Positions 38,968 through 50,285 of a stretch of DNA of 64,000 bases are shown here, one piece after another (position 1 is the first letter of the stretch; each line of letters starts with the position of its first letter). The notes under the pieces were generated by a model. It was not told where the DNA came from. It searched no databases and saw only the letters and a list, made by a program, of their open reading frames with translations. Both the position numbers and the translations under genes were made by a program. This DNA comes from Chondrosia reniformis. Lineage: Eukaryota; Porifera; Demospongiae; Chondrillida; Chondrillidae. The stretch is taken from the NCBI GenBank assembly GCA_947172415.1, contig OX359190.1:6882001-6946000 (forward strand). The letters are read 5' to 3'.

Positions 38968-39655
38968 TTACTCTGATAGTAAATTGATATAAATAATTCA
39001 TATGGCTGGACCTAGAAACAAAATGGGCTATCATTATATGTATCCATTCTAAACTACGTATATATAGTACTATAGTGGTATATATATATAAAATTTAAAA
39101 ACCCTCCTATATAGGAACATTATGAATTGCACCTTAAAGTTTTTAGTCATGCAGAAAGATTAGTATAACAAATGTACAGTATATATAATTTACATGATTG
39201 TCATAGCCATTGCTAATAAACCTCTAATAACAAAATGTTATGTGTATATATAGAGAACCCAGCAGTTAATTTCTTGAAACTAGAAAACTTATAATTAGAA
39301 CCCAAACTGGACTGGTATAACCTCCTTTTGTTGGATACCTAAACTTTATAAAATCCTTGTATATATTCATACATTCAGTTAGATAGTAAAATGCCCTAGC
39401 CTAGGGTGTCTTTATTTCACAACTAATCAGTTTTCAGGCTGTTTATACAGTTATGTAATAGGGCTTGGATACAAATTCTTTAACTTATATATATTTAGCC
39501 TTTAATCTATTCTGTCAGCCTCTAGTTAGATTTACTATAAGCAAAACGTAGCTAGTGTGCTTGTGTTAGCCCATACACTGACCCTGCCTTCAAGGAAACA
39601 GTTACTATACATAGACCTATGCTATGTGTCCTATATGCATAGACGTATATGTGGT
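38968..39655. repeat. Duplicated noncoding block (5' side of gene A)
   Basis: About 38520-39480 matches about 53450-54195 (GCTAAGCTCTTGCTAGTGAC, CATATGGCTGGACCTAGAAA, TATAGAGAACCCAG, AACCTCCTTTTGTTG). It also carries the ATTCATATGGCTSSAAGAAA-like segment seen at 19770. No gene. Confidence 0.65.
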
Positions 39656-39659
39656 ATAC

Positions 39660-40196
39660 AGTTTAACCCCTTATACGGGACTCTCTGAAATGTGGACGTC
39701 ACGAATAGCAGACACAAATATAATGTCCTGATTGTTGCCCGTATGTGTTAACCTCTGATTTATGGACACCTCGATATTCCGTAATGTAGACATATATCCT
39801 TGTACAGCATATATCAATACAATAGAAAATACAGTCTTTAAAGCAGACAATAATTACAGTAGAAAGGAAATAACATTTCAGCTGGTGGATTCTTCAAGGA
39901 ACTTCTTCAATCGATCACAGTAAGCTTTAGGACCATACGGATGGTATGCACATGGAATCTCCAAACCAAGTCCATGCAGTGCCATGATTTACTTTATTAC
40001 CTGTTACCTGTATTGCATAGTGCATGCCTGAGTGTATATGCTGAAGGCATATAACTGCCTATACATATATATAGGACATATATATGAATGAGCCTTTAGG
40101 CTCTGCGTAATAAAACCCCTAAAAAGTGGACACCCCTATAATAAGGACAGTTTAGGAATGTCTCAAAGTGTCTGGATTAGAGGAGTTCCACTGTAT
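39660..40196 (+). mobile_element. Tigger-like nonautonomous element, uninterrupted copy
   Basis: Starts ACAGTTTAACCCCTTATACG, ends AGAGGAGTTCCACTGTA; the ends are imperfect inverted repeats with the CAGTG/CACTG termini of pogo/Tigger elements. It is the reference copy for the split element at 10027-10960, which shares the first about 150 bp and the CCTTGTACAGCATATATCAA to TTCTTCAATCGA segment. Confidence 0.65.
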
Positions 40197-40199
40197 GTA

Positions 40200-40736
40200 T
40201 TTGTCTTGAATATAATGTACTTGCATCTTGTGTCTTATATATATAGTTAACATCTCATTCAACTTTTTGGTGCCAAAAATGGATGTGTGTATAATAATTA
40301 TACATTGTCTTGGTAATTTACTGAATTGAAGTAGATTGGTGCTGTTGAAAACAGAAGTATCTCTGAACTTGGTGCATGTGTATGTGCCTTTCTTGGAAGT
40401 GCAGCCTTGTAGCCATAAGTGGTGAAGGCCTAATGCCCCCAGCCAAAGATTCACAAAAGATCAAGACAGAGACAAAGACCCCAGAAGGGTGAAATTTCCA
40501 GAAACAGCTGGCTTATCCAGCGGCAAAAAAAGACAGAGATGAATACGCTCACCAGGTTTAGTCCCCATTTATAGTAGGCAAAGATAACATGTAGGAAAAT
40601 GTTTACAGAGGTACCTCAGGCGAGCCCCTTTGCATAAATTTAGTTTAAATATTGTTTTTTTACCCATTTTAAAGAAAATTGCACACATAATACTGGTGTT
40701 ATGTTTATTAGTAGAAAAATTCACTAGACAGCCTTA
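40200..40736. other. Noncoding stretch
   Basis: AT-rich; a minus-strand open frame at 40152-40454 overlaps the Tigger end and looks accidental. No domain recognised. Confidence 0.4.
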
Positions 40737-40867
40737 AGCTGCGTTTACACAACAAGTATAAGTCTGCTTTATAAGGCATGTGGACACGATTATAGGCTGG
40801 TTTACATAAACCAGTTCATAGAAACCCGTGTACATAAACTAGCTTAATTGTATATGTAAACGCAGCT
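40737..40867. mobile_element. 131 bp MITE with TTA target duplication (PIF/Harbinger-like)
   Basis: Ends AGCTGCGTTTACA (40737) and TGTAAACGCAGCT (to 40867) are perfect inverted repeats flanked by TTA on both sides (40734-40736 and 40868-40870). A 3 bp TTA/TWA target and short length suit PIF/Harbinger MITEs. Confidence 0.75.
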
Positions 40868-41212
40868 TTAGTTCTACAGATATAATACAGTGCTCTCTAG
40901 ATCTGAACTATATAATTGGAATATATATAGCATTCTCCATGTATCCCCTTAATAATATTTATATAGTGATGTATTTATCAGATCAATTTGATAATCACAG
41001 GTACAACTCCATTTCTACATTTTTAACTGATTTAAGTTGCTTGTAGTAATGAGGGAACTTAAATTGCTGAAGCCATAGTCAATGTGGTTTAATTAACCTA
41101 CAGAACCACTATAATATATTAGGAAATCATATAGGCATTATGTTGACTCTCAAAAAAGCAAGCACTAAGCTGAATCTAAATATGTATTTACCAGTCAATC
41201 AGGTTCTGTATT

Positions 41213-41690
41213 ACAGTGGGCCCCACTTAATCGCAAAACACATAAAGGAATATTCTGGATAAAGGAATATCAATCTCAGGTCCCAATTCAATTCGTATGC
41301 AATTACATGTATTTTTGTCTGCTTAAAGTAATAACAGTTATAGGAATATTCTGGTTATTACCATATTGTTTTACCCTGATTTTGGGTCCCATGACAGATA
41401 AAGGAATATTGATGACAAAAAAGTAAAAGGAACAAAGGAATAGTAATGAATATAGCCAATGATGTCATGCATGTTTAATTAAAAAGTCAGTCAGCTTAGT
41501 TTGCTGTTTTTCATTTGCAAGAGACCTAGTAATCTTTTCCTCAATAGGATAGAATGTTTCAGTAATCTCTTTCAGGCCTTTATGATCAAGGTAAAGTGCT
41601 TCCTTAGTACTCGCTTCCTGAAACCAGCGAAATAGTGCAGCCTCAACATCCTTCAACAATCCTTTTATATAGCTTTAAATTTATAATAGA
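41213..41690 (-). mobile_element. Tigger/jerky-type remnant with fused N- and C-terminal pieces
   Basis: CAGTGGGCCCCACTTAATCG at 41216 is a Tigger-like terminus. The 64-codon minus ORF (41659-41465) begins VEAALFRWFQEASTKEALYL, like the CENP-B/Tc5 HTH block, and ends SLANEKQQTKLTDFLIKHA, like Tigger C-termini. The DDE region between is absent, so this looks like an internal-deletion derivative. Confidence 0.5.
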
Positions 41691-42350
41691 GTAATAACTA
41701 TATTAAAATACATAGATGAGGTGGGGGAACATTCAGATGAATTTTAAATGGTAGGATACACAGTATTAGTAGTAGAGAGTAGATAACATGCATGGCTCTA
41801 AACACCTGTACTATAGTTTACATAGTCGTACAAATATGGAAATCTAATAAATTTCATATATAGAAATGATTCGTTTTGCTTTTGATGTCATATATAGATG
41901 AGTCTTCCTAATTGTTTAGAGGAACCAACTAAACTTATAATAAAACTCCTTCTTTCATAGCAAAGCAGTGGTTTCTTTAAACAAATAACCTGTTTCTGAT
42001 GTTTCAAGATAAATATTGTATAAAACTTTTCTATACTGTAAGATCGACTATTAACATTGATATATACACAGTAGTACGTATATCTATATCTATATATTTT
42101 ATAGAAACTATTGGATATCCAGTTACATATTTCTTGATGCACAATTATGTGTATTAAATATGTTTGTAGAAAGCTATAGAGGGGATTTTTAGTAAAGACC
42201 CTACTCAGCTATAGCTACAGTCATATAATTGTGTCCCAATTGCAAATTTAGCAGTGAGATGACACCTATATGTACCCAGACTATATATATACACAATCAT
42301 TGAATAACCTAATTGGACATATAGATATAGGACTATAGTACTAAATAAAG
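41691..42350. repeat. Three-copy duplicated noncoding block, copy 1
   Basis: ATAGATGAGGTGGGGGAACA, GTAGTAGAGAGTAGATAACA, TGGTTCGTTTTGCTTTTGAT-like and GATATCCAGTTACATATTTC blocks recur at about 51720-52300 and 54455-55190. No coding sequence; open frames such as 41888-42142 are duplicated by chance with the block. Confidence 0.7.
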
Positions 42351-42351
42351 T

Positions 42352-42999
42352 AAAACCTCAATTAACGGACACTCTCAATAGCGGACAGTCTCCGTATAAC
42401 AGACAGCATGCAATGCACCAACTTATTTTTGTATACAATTAGTACATTTAACAACTCCCGAATAGCGGACAACCTTCGAATTCCGGATAACGGACAGAAA
42501 GAAAAACTGAACGATTTCTGTACGTAACGAGGGACGCCTCTCACCGAGTATTGGTGGAGCTGTTAACGAATTAAAGGTGTCCTATCGACTAATCTTGAAT
42601 GTACTAACGAAGTAACGTACGTACCACAGGATAAAATCTCAAGTTTAAGACGGTATAAAACCTATTTGAAACTCTTTGAACAGCCAGGTTTCAAAAGGTA
42701 TGAAAGTATGTATAAAACTCGGAAAGGGGCTGTTAAAATTTGAAACCAGTGAAATAAATCTCTTAGCACATTCTTGAGCACCCTTTGAAACCTGGCTGTT
42801 CAAGAAGTTTCAAATAGTTTTTATGCCATATGGAACCTGAAATTTGATCCTGTGTACGGCTGTACCAGTTTCAGATAGCATTGTATATACAGATATAAAG
42901 CTTTTATTATGAAAACCTCCAGGTAAAGGACAACCTCCGAATAGTGGACAAGTCCCTTTGCAACAACTTATCCGATATTGAGAGGTTTCACTGTAAATG
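42352..42999 (+). mobile_element. Tigger-like MITE
   Basis: Left end AGTAAAACCTCAATTAACGG, right end (complement) CAGTGAAACCTCTCAATATC. The interior has repeated TAGCGGACA/CCGAATAGYGGACA motifs. The paralogous site near 55188 keeps only the right-hand piece (about 75 bp, from AACCTCC), so that copy has an internal deletion. Confidence 0.65.
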
Positions 43000-45368
43000 G
43001 AATGAAGTAAATGTTTGACTGGAGTGTACATGTAACAGTGGTGGATTTAGTGGGGTGCTCTGGGTGCTGAAACACCTCCTGTGGGTTTCAGTTTGTCATT
43101 CAGTATAGCCATGAAGTGTGACACTCCCTAGTTGGGACTAGAGTAGGATACCTAGGCCACCATACACATTGAAGGAAATTAGTGGTAGCAGTGCAAGGTT
43201 CCTCATTGTGGGTAGGACCAACAAATCTGGTTGGTCCACACGGTGAAATTTGGTTAACCAGAGAGCTCTATAATGAAGTATGAACACATTCATTTCAATG
43301 CTTTAGAACCTTTACATTATGAACAACACATTAATGCACACTATAATACAGTATACACACAATTTGGCAAAAGTGTATAGTTTTAATAGTATCCGTAATG
43401 TCTTGGTAATACATAGCTTCCACCTACTTACTGATAGTCAACCACAAGTGATTACTTTCGGTAATAATTAATGGATAAAAATACAGCCATTCAATTCATC
43501 TTTAGTATATACATCTCACTGTCAGTCCGGTCAACTGTTTGTGATCTACATACATATATGTACATATCATACATAATCATTGCATGGGATTGGTTTGCTG
43601 GTGGGTTATTTTCATTTATACCTTCCACTATTACCTGATTGTTTGTTCCACCTGGCTTCCTCTTCTTTCCTTTCAGTCTTCACCTTAGGAGTTACTTCTG
43701 TAACTGATGGTCAGGAATCCTCTTCAGGTGTTTGAACCACTGGAGTATCTCTTTTACCATATCGTTATTATCTTTTGGAAGTTACAATTTTTGAGTATCT
43801 AAAATCACACACGTCATGTAAAGTTTGGTTTTGGTTTTAAATCTCTTGGGCCAAAGTTTTAACCCGATGGTCTTCATCAGTGATTACCTTAGTTGCTGTA
43901 CATGTTCTACCAGTATCTCCCCACTCTCCTCCAATATGTCTGCATTATAGTACATATTCCATAGACTCACAGGGTCTTACCTAGTATGTCAGAAGGCGTC
44001 TCATTTGAAGGCTTTAGTCTTGTGATGTCGTTTTGGCTTACTGCCCATGCTCCCTTGTTAGGGCTGAACCTTTAGTAACCATAACAGAGCCAGAGATTGT
44101 TTTCCTTAAACTGTGTCAGTTACATCAATCTCTAAGTCTCGCATTGTTCATGAAAATGTTAGTGAAGCCATTTCAACATTCTACGTCTACTTAGAGTAAA
44201 GGCCTACGAGGAACTAAACTAGTGAGAGCTTTGTATGAGGATACAAGGAAAGCCATATTAATATATGAATATTCTAATACAAGATTGTCCTACATGCTAT
44301 GCCTATTCTGTGATAATTTAAAAGCCAATAGGGAACTAAACCTGTATGGAGAGAGCTTTGGATGTACTTAATGCAGTTAATACTGGTTATTACTTAGTGT
44401 GGGTAGGGCCTACAAATCTGATTGGTCCACATATGTGGCATGATATAATATGTAGGTGTTGCATGCAACAGTAAGCTTTCAAACTGAGAAAGTCCTTCAG
44501 GTGATATTCTCTGGTTAGAACTGGTGTAGGATACTGGTAAGTACATGAAAATAGAAATGAATAGCAACCGCAACCACTTATTCCTTATTGTAGGTGGGTC
44601 CAACAAATCCGATTGGTCCACACAGTGAAATATGATTTGCTTGAGTTTTTTTAAAAATAGGTTTAATATATATACATTATATGTATATCATCATTGATTT
44701 GCTGCATATATACATATGACTCATGAATGGAGTCATTAGCTTGTCAATTTTGTATTGCCTGATTTAATAATTAAAGACATTAACTTTTTTAACAAATTTA
44801 ATTGAAATTGGCTTAGCTATACTTAAACCTATGTTCCAGGTTGTAACTTAGCAAGTTGCATAAAATCACTGCATGACTTTAATAGATATTTACAAGAACA
44901 TTCCTGGCTCTCATCTAAAGAAGGAAATCTGAGAACTGACTCTGAACTGATTAAGGGAATTGCTGCTTTGATATTTCTGCTACTTCCAGTGAGTAAGTAC
45001 TTGTAAGCAAAAAATAAATGTCCTCATAATCAAGATAAACCGTTTTCTGAAACTCCTTAAATCAAATGATCACCATAATGTTAAGACATTTCTAGTACTA
45101 CTTAGCTTACAACATTAACTCTCTGACCTTTTCAAGTCATCTACATTTTGAAATTCAGCTAAGACTTATTTCCAATGAAAAAACGGGAGTTAATTGCACT
45201 GAGCTCTGCAAATGCTACAATAAAAAGCAAAAATCATCACTGGAAAGTATCATGCCAAACCAGCCAAGTGACCGAAGTCTAATCTTGGTTGTGAGACTGA
45301 AGTCCTATGAAATTGACAACCAGTAATGGCCTCCTAGTCATCCAAGATGGAAACATTCATCAAAGAAT

Positions 45369-45409
45369 CACAGACAGCTGTTTCACCCTCATTTGGGTTC
45401 ATCAGTGTG
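45369..45409 (-). ncRNA. Hammerhead-ribozyme-like motif
   Basis: Minus strand, 45409 to 45369: stem I CACA, core CTGATGA, stem II ACCC-loop-GGGT (4 pairs, loop AAATGA), GAAA, short stem III ACA-GC-TGT, C (45373, predicted cleavage after it), stem I return TGTG. All invariant core bases fit the hammerhead consensus. Outer flanks CATCA (5') and TGATG (3') could extend stem I. The copy in the other duplicate (58489-58529) differs in the triplet (ATC for GTC). Confidence 0.65.
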
Positions 45410-46082
45410 GTACACTTCAATGATGGTGAGTTGGATAACTGTCTTCACTTATTAATCTACCACAAGTGAAAAACTTGTGGTTTCATAATAAGTGAAGATG
45501 GGAGGCTGAACGCCCACAGTGATTAAATGGAAATTAATTGCACTGAGCCGTGATAAGCTGAAATCATCACTGGAAAGTATGATTTTTGCAATAAGTGAAG
45601 ACAGATCTGATTACAGATTTTTGCTTATCACTTAATTCCAAGTTTCTGTATATGAGTAATTTGAACGAGTAAATAATTTCTGGTGTTTTTTAATGATTCA
45701 TTAATATTCAAATACAAATGCTTTTAGGCTTTATATCTCATCATATCAAATATGTATATCATTTGTAAAATATATGTGTATGGTTATTCACACTACGTAT
45801 GTGGGATATATATTTGAATGCACTTATCATTCAGTCTCAATGGTATGTGATCTCGTTGATAAGACTACTATTTATATGTTTAGAACTGGTGTGCCCACAT
45901 ACACTTTGAACTGCAGTTTATAACATTTTTAAAGTATAGATTCCTTCTATATATAGTATCAATGTTTCCTCTTAACTTTTCCTATATTTTTGTCTATGTA
46001 ATAGCTCATAGATTGGAAACCTGGCATTTAAGACTGCAGTGAGAATCAATTGATTGCAAGTCATTAAAAATAACCTCTAGGG

Positions 46083-46694
46083 ATGAAGAAAGTGCTCCTA
46101 TTACCTTTTCTACTGGGCCTAACTATATTCACTAATGGTGCTTCAGCAACTGATCGCCATGCAGAGGAAGCTGTGAAGGCAGACTCAAATTGTTTTACTG
46201 AATTTCAAGAGTGCAAGGAAAAGGAATCTAAGGAAGATTGTAAAAGGGAATTTATTGAATGCCTTTTTAACAATATTGGCAATGAGGAAATCTTGCAAGT
46301 TTTAAAAAGGACCTGTGGTATGCCAGTGTTTGCAGAGGGAGCCAAAAAGAGGTATTCTGCACTAAAAAAGGATGTTGACTGTTATGAAGAGTTTATGAAA
46401 TGTGAGAATGAACATCCAGAGCAAGAGGAAAAAATACCTCTAAACATCATCACTGAATGTATGTTTGATTCCATGGAGTGTTTAGTAAGGGAACATATAA
46501 TGAGCTACTCAGATTTGGTTGAAGAAGGAAGAGAAAACTGTAAAATGTTTAGGGAAAGTGAGGCAGAAGTACCTGAAGAATCATGTGAGGTTGTGAATAA
46601 AAGATGCTTAGAAGCAGCTGAGGGCAACCTTATTGCGGTAGCTGAATGTGATGACGTCTATGAGAATTGTAAACTTGAGGAGGCAGCCCAATAA
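46083..46694 (+). CDS. Secreted acidic cysteine-rich protein, CX6C family member B
   Basis: Single-exon ORF of 203 residues. Signal peptide MKKVLLLPFLLGLTIFTNGA. Six CX6C motifs in three modules: CFTEFQEC/CKREFIEC (about residues 39-64), CYEEFMKC/CMFDSMEC (about 101-138), CEVVNKRC/CDDVYENC (about 168-198). Single cysteines lie between (RTCGMPVF, ENCKMF). GAKKRYSALKKDVDCYEE links modules 1 and 2 and holds a basic KKR. The rest is rich in Glu. Start: the first ATG, with the signal peptide right after it and a TATAA-poor AT-rich upstream region shared with copy C. Function unknown; an exported, stable helical protein is inferred. Confidence 0.8.
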   Translation: MKKVLLLPFLLGLTIFTNGASATDRHAEEAVKADSNCFTEFQECKEKESKEDCKREFIECLFNNIGNEEILQVLKRTCGMPVFAEGAKKRYSALKKDVDCYEEFMKCENEHPEQEEKIPLNIITECMFDSMECLVREHIMSYSDLVEEGRENCKMFRESEAEVPEESCEVVNKRCLEAAEGNLIAVAECDDVYENCKLEEAAQ

Positions 46695-47004
46695 ACCTTT
46701 TGATGCTGGTTATATGACAGACTTTGCATAATTATAAAACATTACATTAGTAATTATCAGTCCAGCTATAGCTATATAGTCCTGTAGTGAAATTAAAATT
46801 AATCATAAAAAACTGTTTTAGCAAGTCTACAGGAAGTTATTTGACATTTTTGATTATCAGAGTTGTTGAATTAATTAATTAGTGCATATTGTGCTGACAG
46901 AAAACTGCATTGATCAATTTACTGCAACTTAGCTACCCTCCATGTCTTCCTGTTATGGTCTGCTGGAAGTGTGAAGAAGCTGCATCATGCCATACTCTAT
47001 ACAA

Positions 47005-47990
47005 GGTGACCTTATAGGTTTGAATATGCTCTACATTAAGCATATTAGTCGAAATCGGGGCCCTTTCGGATACCATTTTTAATTACTATCTGTTCTTTAT
47101 TTCTTTAACATTATTTGAGTTTTCGCCAAGAAAATTTTTATAAGTATTTATTGATATAATCCTTATTTTGGCTATCATGCACCCACACATAGGAGTGATG
47201 TGTATGGTTGTATTTCACTATACTATTATTATTTCTGTATAGTTAACCTTACCACATGTTCCCTGTCTTTTTTTTTTCTAGATGTGCTAGTCATTGTTGC
47301 ATGCAGCACTGCCATCTCTACGTTTACTACATTTTAGTGTATATAATCGTGTCAAGACTATCAAAGTATATAGCCCTAGCTTGTGTGATTCTCTTCATTT
47401 CAAAGCCCTTATGTTGTTCCCTTCTTCGCCCCAGAGCCCTTGTATGGTTCTCCTCACCCCAGAGCCGTTGTGTGGTTTTCCTCACCCCAGAGCCGTTGTG
47501 TGGTTCTCTTCACCCCAGAGTCCTTGTGTGGTTCTCTTGGTGAAAAAAGAAATGTCTAAGACAAAGACCTGATCTGTGATTTAAAGATATGTTCTCTGCA
47601 AAGTAGGAATCCAGGATTGTACAATGCAAACCAGGAATCCTGATAGATATTGATGGTTTGATTGATTTGGTTGATTGATATTTAGACAGTGATGTTCAGA
47701 ACATATTTAGCCTAAAAATAATGGCTTTGCTGGTCATCTTCCTTTCCGCCTTTTTGACTGAAACATTTATTAGGTACCTGTAAGTTAATGTGTATTATTC
47801 AAGAAATAAACAGACTACAATAACATTTAAACTTAAAATGGTTTGTACAATGATTAAAAATAAATATAAACTGCTCTTCTTTGCTTAAAACCTAAAAATG
47901 ATAGTCAAGAGGCCTAGAGGGCAGGTTAGTGAAGGTTAAATAATCGGACTGCCATTTTGATTTTGTGGTCAGTTGGACATGTTATACCTG
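47005..47990. repeat. Repeat-rich gap with a 28 bp minisatellite
   Basis: 47,040-47,330 is a diverged copy of the 34,640-35,090 repeat (TTTTCGCCAAGAAAA, GTGATGTGTATGGTTG, TCTAGATGTGCTAGTCATTG). 47,420-47,535 is about four copies of a 28 bp unit (CCCCAGAGCCGTTGTGTGGT + TCTCCTCA, variants). The same unit occurs about twice near 60,380-60,430. No gene. Confidence 0.65.
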
Positions 47991-48470
47991 TGTACACTAA
48001 ACATTATAGTTTTGTGGGACTGAAAATTACGTATATATATGTACATCTTTGTTAGATTCCTTCACAGTATCTGAAAAAAATGATAAACCTTGTGGGCAAT
48101 TGTGATTTATAAATTTCTAACTTCCTACTGTAGTGATTTGACATACTATCCTGAATATTCTTCCCTGAATTAAGATGTTTTTTTCAGCCATTCCTACTTA
48201 GAGAGTACTACTTTACTCTCTAAAATCAATAAACAAAAGTTGCCTTGCCTTGTGTCTGCAATTTTGGACACGTGTACAGTAATTGTCCTATCTACGTACA
48301 CACGTACATACGTACATTATTCATAAACAAATAGGCTTATAGGTATAGGGATCATCAGTGAGTGAACTCTAGGTTTACCCCACCCACTGAAGGTTTCAAC
48401 AAGCTGTTGAGTTGAACTTAATGGGAACCAGAGTCTCCCCTTAGCCACTTAAAAGGATAACATTGATTGA

Positions 48471-48518
48471 GCCACAGACAGCTGTTTCATCCTTAATATA
48501 AGGACTCATCAGTATGGC
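48471..48518 (-). ncRNA. Hammerhead-ribozyme-like motif (best copy)
   Basis: Minus strand, 48518 to 48471: stem I GCCATA, core CTGATGA, stem II GTCCTTA-TAT-TAAGGAT (7 pairs, one G-U), GAAA (48488-48485), minimal stem III ACA-GC-TGT, C (48477, predicted cleavage after it), stem I return TGTGGC, pairing all six bases with GCCATA (one wobble). ATTG/CAAT beyond an asymmetric loop could extend stem I. Every conserved core base is present. The related copy at 19663-19906 is split in the stem II loop. Confidence 0.72.
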
Positions 48519-49298
48519 ATACAATTGAAGGCTGAGTATATATAGCTAGTCTGCTAATAAGTACTCTGAAAAGCTGAAAAGCTTTTTCAGCAGATAAGGA
48601 GTATACAACCAAAAGTGTGGTTGACCACAAATATGGGAAGGGGATTTTAATTCAAAAACGGATCATATTTAAGTCCCCCTTTTCCATGCTTATCTATATA
48701 TGTTCAATACGTGCCTTTTAAAATTTATATTCTTATTTATTTGTCCTATATATATTTAAGTAGAATTTACAAGCTTTAAAATGTCTGTTGTTCTTTTGTT
48801 ATAACTTGACACATGGGTTTCATGCTTGCAAAATATACATAATATACATGTAAAATGAAATATTAATTCTACTAATTATCATATTTTTATTATTCCATGG
48901 TTTTGTAAAATCAATTTCTATTTTTATGAGTGCTCAGTCTCACTTAGAATGTAGCCTCATTGTGCATGAGAAGATATTTTGAAAATGTATTCCTAACTGT
49001 ATAATGAACAAGAAGGAATTTTAGATAATGAAATTATTAATTACAGATAAGAGTAAAGAAGACACTGATAACTTTTGATAATGCTTGAAATAATGTATTA
49101 AATACACACATTCATATACAATATGTATACATACAGTATATAATATATATTGCTGGGGCAAAGGAACATTTGTATATGTACGTATATGAATATTTGTATT
49201 TGCAGAAAAATTGTTGTAACAAGATCATACATATATTTTAAACCTATAAATAACCTACAAATGCTTACTCCTAGCCGGCCTATATGTATGTGTATATT

Positions 49299-49574
49299 AT
49301 GGAGGAGGTTAGACATTCACTAGGCAACCACTACTTTTGTATTGCCAGGAGGAATTCAGGACAACCAAAGAATTGTAAAGAAAACACTTATACATTTACT
49401 GTAAATAACAGAAGCGGAACTTCCCATGACTACTCTTATAATGTTAGCCAAATTCTTCTCAAGAAAAGGACTGAAGTTGTTTCACTTTCAATGACCAACA
49501 ATTCCAAACAAGGCATTATGTATAGGCGAGTAACAACTGATAAAACCCTTGTTAGTATTGAAACAGTGAATTAA
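49299..49574 (+). CDS. Hypothetical 91-residue ORF
   Basis: Starts MEEVRHSLGNHYFCIARRNS, contains NTYTFTVNNRSGTSHDYSYN and ends TTDKTLVSIETVN. Open to 49574 in this copy; the copy at 20250 is frameshifted. No hydrophobic segment and no family recognised. It may be an exon, or a chance ORF carried by the duplication. Confidence 0.3.
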   Translation: MEEVRHSLGNHYFCIARRNSGQPKNCKENTYTFTVNNRSGTSHDYSYNVSQILLKKRTEVVSLSMTNNSKQGIMYRRVTTDKTLVSIETVN

Positions 49575-50285
49575 GGATGCTATATATGTAGTTTGTTTCT
49601 ATAAATATTTCATAGCTGCTAAAATGTAATAATACGAGCACCCATTATGGCAAATGTTTATACAGACACATACAAATAAGGTAATTTACATGTGCACTTG
49701 CGTAGATATTCTTGTTGGCATGGTATATGATGTGCAGTACATCATGTGTTAACAATCAAAGTACTTCAAATTTGTCAAGCAACTCTAACTGTATACAAAG
49801 ATTATTGGAAGAATATATACCTTTATCAATTTTTGGCTTCCAACTTAAGGACCATCCATTGATCTTCTAAGTACTCATAAAGAATACTACCAATTTTTAG
49901 GTGTGAGCATCTTATTAAAACATTATATGCACAGATCTAGACCTACATATCTCAGACAGTACTGAATTGGTTCATTGTCTAACTGGGACTTTTAAAGAAG
50001 CAAAACCCTGTAAGAATGTACAAACCAGGCCTTGATGGTGAAGGAGCTAGCCAGTCACAGCCATAAAATTCTACATGCATGAAGTTTAATATCAAAACTA
50101 AATTTATAACATGTACACTTCTGTTTCATTTGTGAACCTTTTAATTCAAATGACTAATTCAAGAATCAAACTTCAACTTTTTGTACTCTGGAGTCCCAGG
50201 GCAAGTGTAACAGAAATATTAGTATATTACAGTAATACTAGGCTTTTATTATAGGTTATGTGTGTATATAATATCTAATTATAAT

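Larger units (their letters stand above)
43000..47004 (+). repeat. Segmental duplication carrying gene B
   Basis: Near-identical to about 55255-60122, offset about 13.1 kb at the gene end and 12.2 kb at the left end; the difference comes mainly from an 825 bp insertion in the other copy. It contains a hammerhead-like motif (45369-45409), a degenerate one (near 43,850-43,890, where GAAA reads AAAA) and the gene at 46083. No other genes seen between 43000 and 46080. Confidence 0.85.

Noticed and set aside
44394..44621. 75-residue minus-strand ORF repeated exactly at 57524-57751
   Set aside because: Its conservation is explained by the recent segmental duplication; no domain or signal recognised.
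47420..47535. Regular 28 bp repeats that could suggest a CRISPR array
   Set aside because: Units abut with no unique spacers and the context is an animal genome; it is a minisatellite.
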